Shown: piece by piece, positions 4,643 to 6,632 of the stretch
How positions within the stretch are numbered: position 1 is the stretch's first letter
Layout of the letters: the number at the start of each line of letters is the position of its first letter
Assembly (NCBI GenBank): GCA_021780625.1
Contig: JAJXYI010000684.1
Coordinates: 1 to 6,632, forward strand
Direction: 5' to 3'
Length of the DNA: 6,632 nucleotides
Source: a bacterium
GTDB taxonomy: Bacteria; Verrucomicrobiota; Verrucomicrobiae; Opitutales; Opitutaceae
Position numbers and translations under genes: made by a program
The notes under the pieces: generated by a model
The model's input: the letters and a program-made list of their open reading frames with translations, nothing else
What the model was told of the DNA's origin: nothing
The model's database searches: none

Positions 4643-6632
4643 TCAATACTTGTAGCTCAGGCCCACCATGTAGGTGGTGTCGTAGCTTCGCACGTCTCGC
4701 GTGAACATCGGCAGGTTGCCGAAGTTGTCGCGATACTTGCTCTTCGTGATGTTCGTCGCGTCAAACGATACCGTGAACCCGCGGCCGAGGTCGTAGCTCG
4801 CGGAAAAGTCGAGCTGGCCGCGCGGCTGGACCCAGACGGTGGACGGCTGGATGCCGCTCTGGTTGAAGCTGTCGATGTAGCGACCGCGCCAGTTGTAGGC
4901 CAGGCGTCCGCTGAAGGGACCGTGCTCGTAGATCAGGACCAGGTTGTAGTTGTCCTTGGATACCTGGGCGATCGGCTGCTTCTCGTTGGTCAGGGGATTC
5001 TCGGTCTCGCCCTTGATGTACGTGTAGTTGGCCTGCACGCCCACGCCCTTGAACGGCTCCGGGAGGAAGTCGAAGAAGTACTGGCAGGCCAGCTCAGCGC
5101 CCTGCAGGTAGCCGTTGTGCGTGCTGCGGGGGCGGGTGACCGTGTAGAAGCTGCCGTTGATCGTCTCCTCCGAGCCGTAGCTCTGGATGTAACCGTCGAG
5201 CGAGCGGTAGAAGCCGGCGATGGAGGCCATGCTCGACTTGGTCGGATAATACTCGAGCGAAAGGTCGTAGTTGGTGGAGCGGATCGGATCGAGGTCCGGG
5301 TTTCCGCCGGAGCCCTGGCCCGGCAGCGTCGGCCCCGGGGACGTGAGCGACAGCGCGGGGTTCAGCGCGGCAAAGTCCGGACGCGTCATCGTCTTCGAAA
5401 TCGAAGCGCGCAGATAGAGATTCTCAACCAGCTTCAACCGGCCGGTCGCGGTCGGCAGCACCGCGTTCCTCGAACGGGTCACCGTCGTCAGTTCATAGGC
5501 TCCGGTGGTGTTCCCGTTGACGACCTGGCGCTGGTAGCCGCCGAGGGAATCGGCGGTGTGCACCATGCGAACGCCGAACAGGCCGTCCAGGACCATGCCG
5601 CCCACGTCCGTGGAGTAGTTGGCCATCGCATACAGCGTAGTCGTCTTCTCCTTGTCCTTGAAGCTCATCGAAGGATCAGCCGGCGGCGCGCCCACGGGGT
5701 GGCCGAAGATCTGGCGGATCACGTCGGTGTTGTTCAGCAGGTAGCTCGGATCGGCGGACCACCACTGGCGGATGCCGATCTGGTTGGAGCCGACGAAGAG
5801 GTTGGTCGGGGAGAGGTGGCCGAGTCCACTGACGCTGTTGGCCGGGGCGCGCATCCACTGGAAGTCGCCGCCGCCGTTCGCGGAAGAGTAGTTGACGTCG
5901 CGGTCGGCATACCGGGCTCCAAACTGAAGCGACTTCATGAAGGTCGTGCGCAGGCGGTAGAGCAGGTCGCTCCGGAGGGCGTACTGCACGCTGTGCGCGC
6001 GCGACCACTGGTCGAACAGCTGGGTCAGGTAGAAGTTGGCGGGATTGGTGTAGTCTATGCCGCTGGTGCTGACCGAGGACGCGTTGTTGTCGTTGTAGGT
6101 GATGTTGAGCACCGGAGTCACCGTCTGCGTGTCGAGGATCGCTCCGCGCGGACGGTAGGTGCTGACGTTGTAGCTCAGCTCGCCGGTGACTTTGACGGTG
6201 CCGTTGTCCCACTTGCCTCCGAAGGCGCCCTGGTAGGTGTCGGTCTTGTCGTGAAACGCCTGCGTGCTGGTCAGCGTGTTGGTGTTGTGCGCGGTCAGGC
6301 TCTTGACGAACCGGGCCGGCGTGCCCGCGCTGTCGTATTTCTCGGGCACGTTGTAGCCGTCGTATCCGGCGGGAAACAGGCTGACGTTGTCGATGTAGAA
6401 GCCGGCATTGGCCCAGCTGGGAATGCCGATGAAGAAGTCGACGCTGTGGAGGTTGTCGTAGTGGGTGTAGAGGTTGTCCCAGTAGAACTCGGTCCGGTCG
6501 TTCGGCTTCCATTGGAACATGGCCGAGATTCCGGTCCGCTTGCGGTCGCCGGGACTCATCTGGATGCCAAAGTTGTCGGCGTAATAGCCGCGGGCGCCGG
6601 TCGGATCGGCGGCGAGGTCGAACTGCTCGCCG
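4643..6632 (-). CDS. TonB-dependent receptor, 5'-truncated by window edge
   Basis: C-terminal 662 residues of an outer-membrane TonB-dependent transporter. The frame is open to the window end, so the ATG at 6559-6557 (MSPGD) is internal. Aligning FQWKPN here with LQWAPN of the other receptor (its residues 347-352) puts about 300 residues, including signal peptide and plug, beyond the edge. What remains is barrel: RKRTGISAMFQW (fragment 30-41), the segment LVENLYLRASISKTMTRPDF (about 5430-5370), SGGNPDLDP (about 5312-5285) with NYDLSLEYY, and a last strand ending in GLSYKY just before TGA, typical of barrel proteins. It belongs to the same TIGR01782-like family as the receptor at 1-2586 but differs clearly from it, so it is not a recent duplicate. 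A strong terminator follows at once. The substrate is unknown; an arabinan or other plant-glycan fragment is inferred from the neighbouring GH43 gene. Confidence 0.95.
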   Translation of the reverse strand, partial: GEQFDLAADPTGARGYYADNFGIQMSPGDRKRTGISAMFQWKPNDRTEFYWDNLYTHYDNLHSVDFFIGIPSWANAGFYIDNVSLFPAGYDGYNVPEKYDSAGTPARFVKSLTAHNTNTLTSTQAFHDKTDTYQGAFGGKWDNGTVKVTGELSYNVSTYRPRGAILDTQTVTPVLNITYNDNNASSVSTSGIDYTNPANFYLTQLFDQWSRAHSVQYALRSDLLYRLRTTFMKSLQFGARYADRDVNYSSANGGGDFQWMRAPANSVSGLGHLSPTNLFVGSNQIGIRQWWSADPSYLLNNTDVIRQIFGHPVGAPPADPSMSFKDKEKTTTLYAMANYSTDVGGMVLDGLFGVRMVHTADSLGGYQRQVVNGNTTGAYELTTVTRSRNAVLPTATGRLKLVENLYLRASISKTMTRPDFAALNPALSLTSPGPTLPGQGSGGNPDLDPIRSTNYDLSLEYYPTKSSMASIAGFYRSLDGYIQSYGSEETINGSFYTVTRPRSTHNGYLQGAELACQYFFDFLPEPFKGVGVQANYTYIKGETENPLTNEKQPIAQVSKDNYNLVLIYEHGPFSGRLAYNWRGRYIDSFNQSGIQPSTVWVQPRGQLDFSASYDLGRGFTVSFDATNITKSKYRDNFGNLPMFTRDVRSYDTTYMVGLSYKY

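Noticed and set aside
6557..6559. ATG as the start of the upstream receptor
   Set aside because: The frame remains open and barrel-like to the window edge, and the protein would lack signal peptide and plug. It is an internal methionine.

Overview
The window comes from a high-GC Gram-negative bacterium whose outer membrane uses TonB-dependent import. All three protein genes lie on the minus strand. Transcription runs from high to low coordinates in this order: a TonB-dependent receptor (TBDR) cut off at its 5' end by the window edge, a secreted GH43-type arabinanase with a ricin-like carbohydrate-binding domain, and a second TBDR cut off at its 3' end. The receptors belong to the plug/barrel family common in Xanthomonas, Caulobacter and Verrucomicrobiota (TIGR01782-like). 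The combination with GH43 plus ricin-type repeats, and the absence of clear Shine-Dalgarno sites, suggests Opitutaceae (Verrucomicrobiota). A xanthomonad or caulobacterial host is not excluded.

Layout. Positions 6632 to 4643 hold the C-terminal two thirds of the upstream receptor. A strong intrinsic terminator (about 4635 to 4605) follows its stop codon almost at once. Positions 4642 to 4388 are intergenic and contain the terminator and a two-hairpin repeat. Positions 4387 to 3017 hold the complete arabinanase gene. Positions 3016 to 2587 are a 430-base intergenic region carrying two more copies of the repeat, one interrupted by a 27-base insert, followed by the leader of the next gene. Positions 2586 to 1 hold the N-terminal 862 residues of the second receptor.

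As a working model (inference), the arabinanase is exported and cuts alpha-1,5-arabinan while its beta-trefoil domain holds it on plant polysaccharide. The released arabino-oligosaccharides would enter the periplasm through one or both receptors. No SusD-like lipoprotein, regulator, inner-membrane transporter or arabinofuranosidase is visible, so this is only part of a utilisation locus. The terminator shows that the first receptor and the arabinanase are at least partly separate transcription units.

The least ordinary content is non-coding. A paired-hairpin element occurs upstream of the arabinanase and twice downstream. Its stems differ between copies by compensatory changes. One copy is split in a hairpin loop by a short insert resembling another widespread small repeat. 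I see no tRNA, rRNA, CRISPR array, transposase gene or clearly novel protein system.
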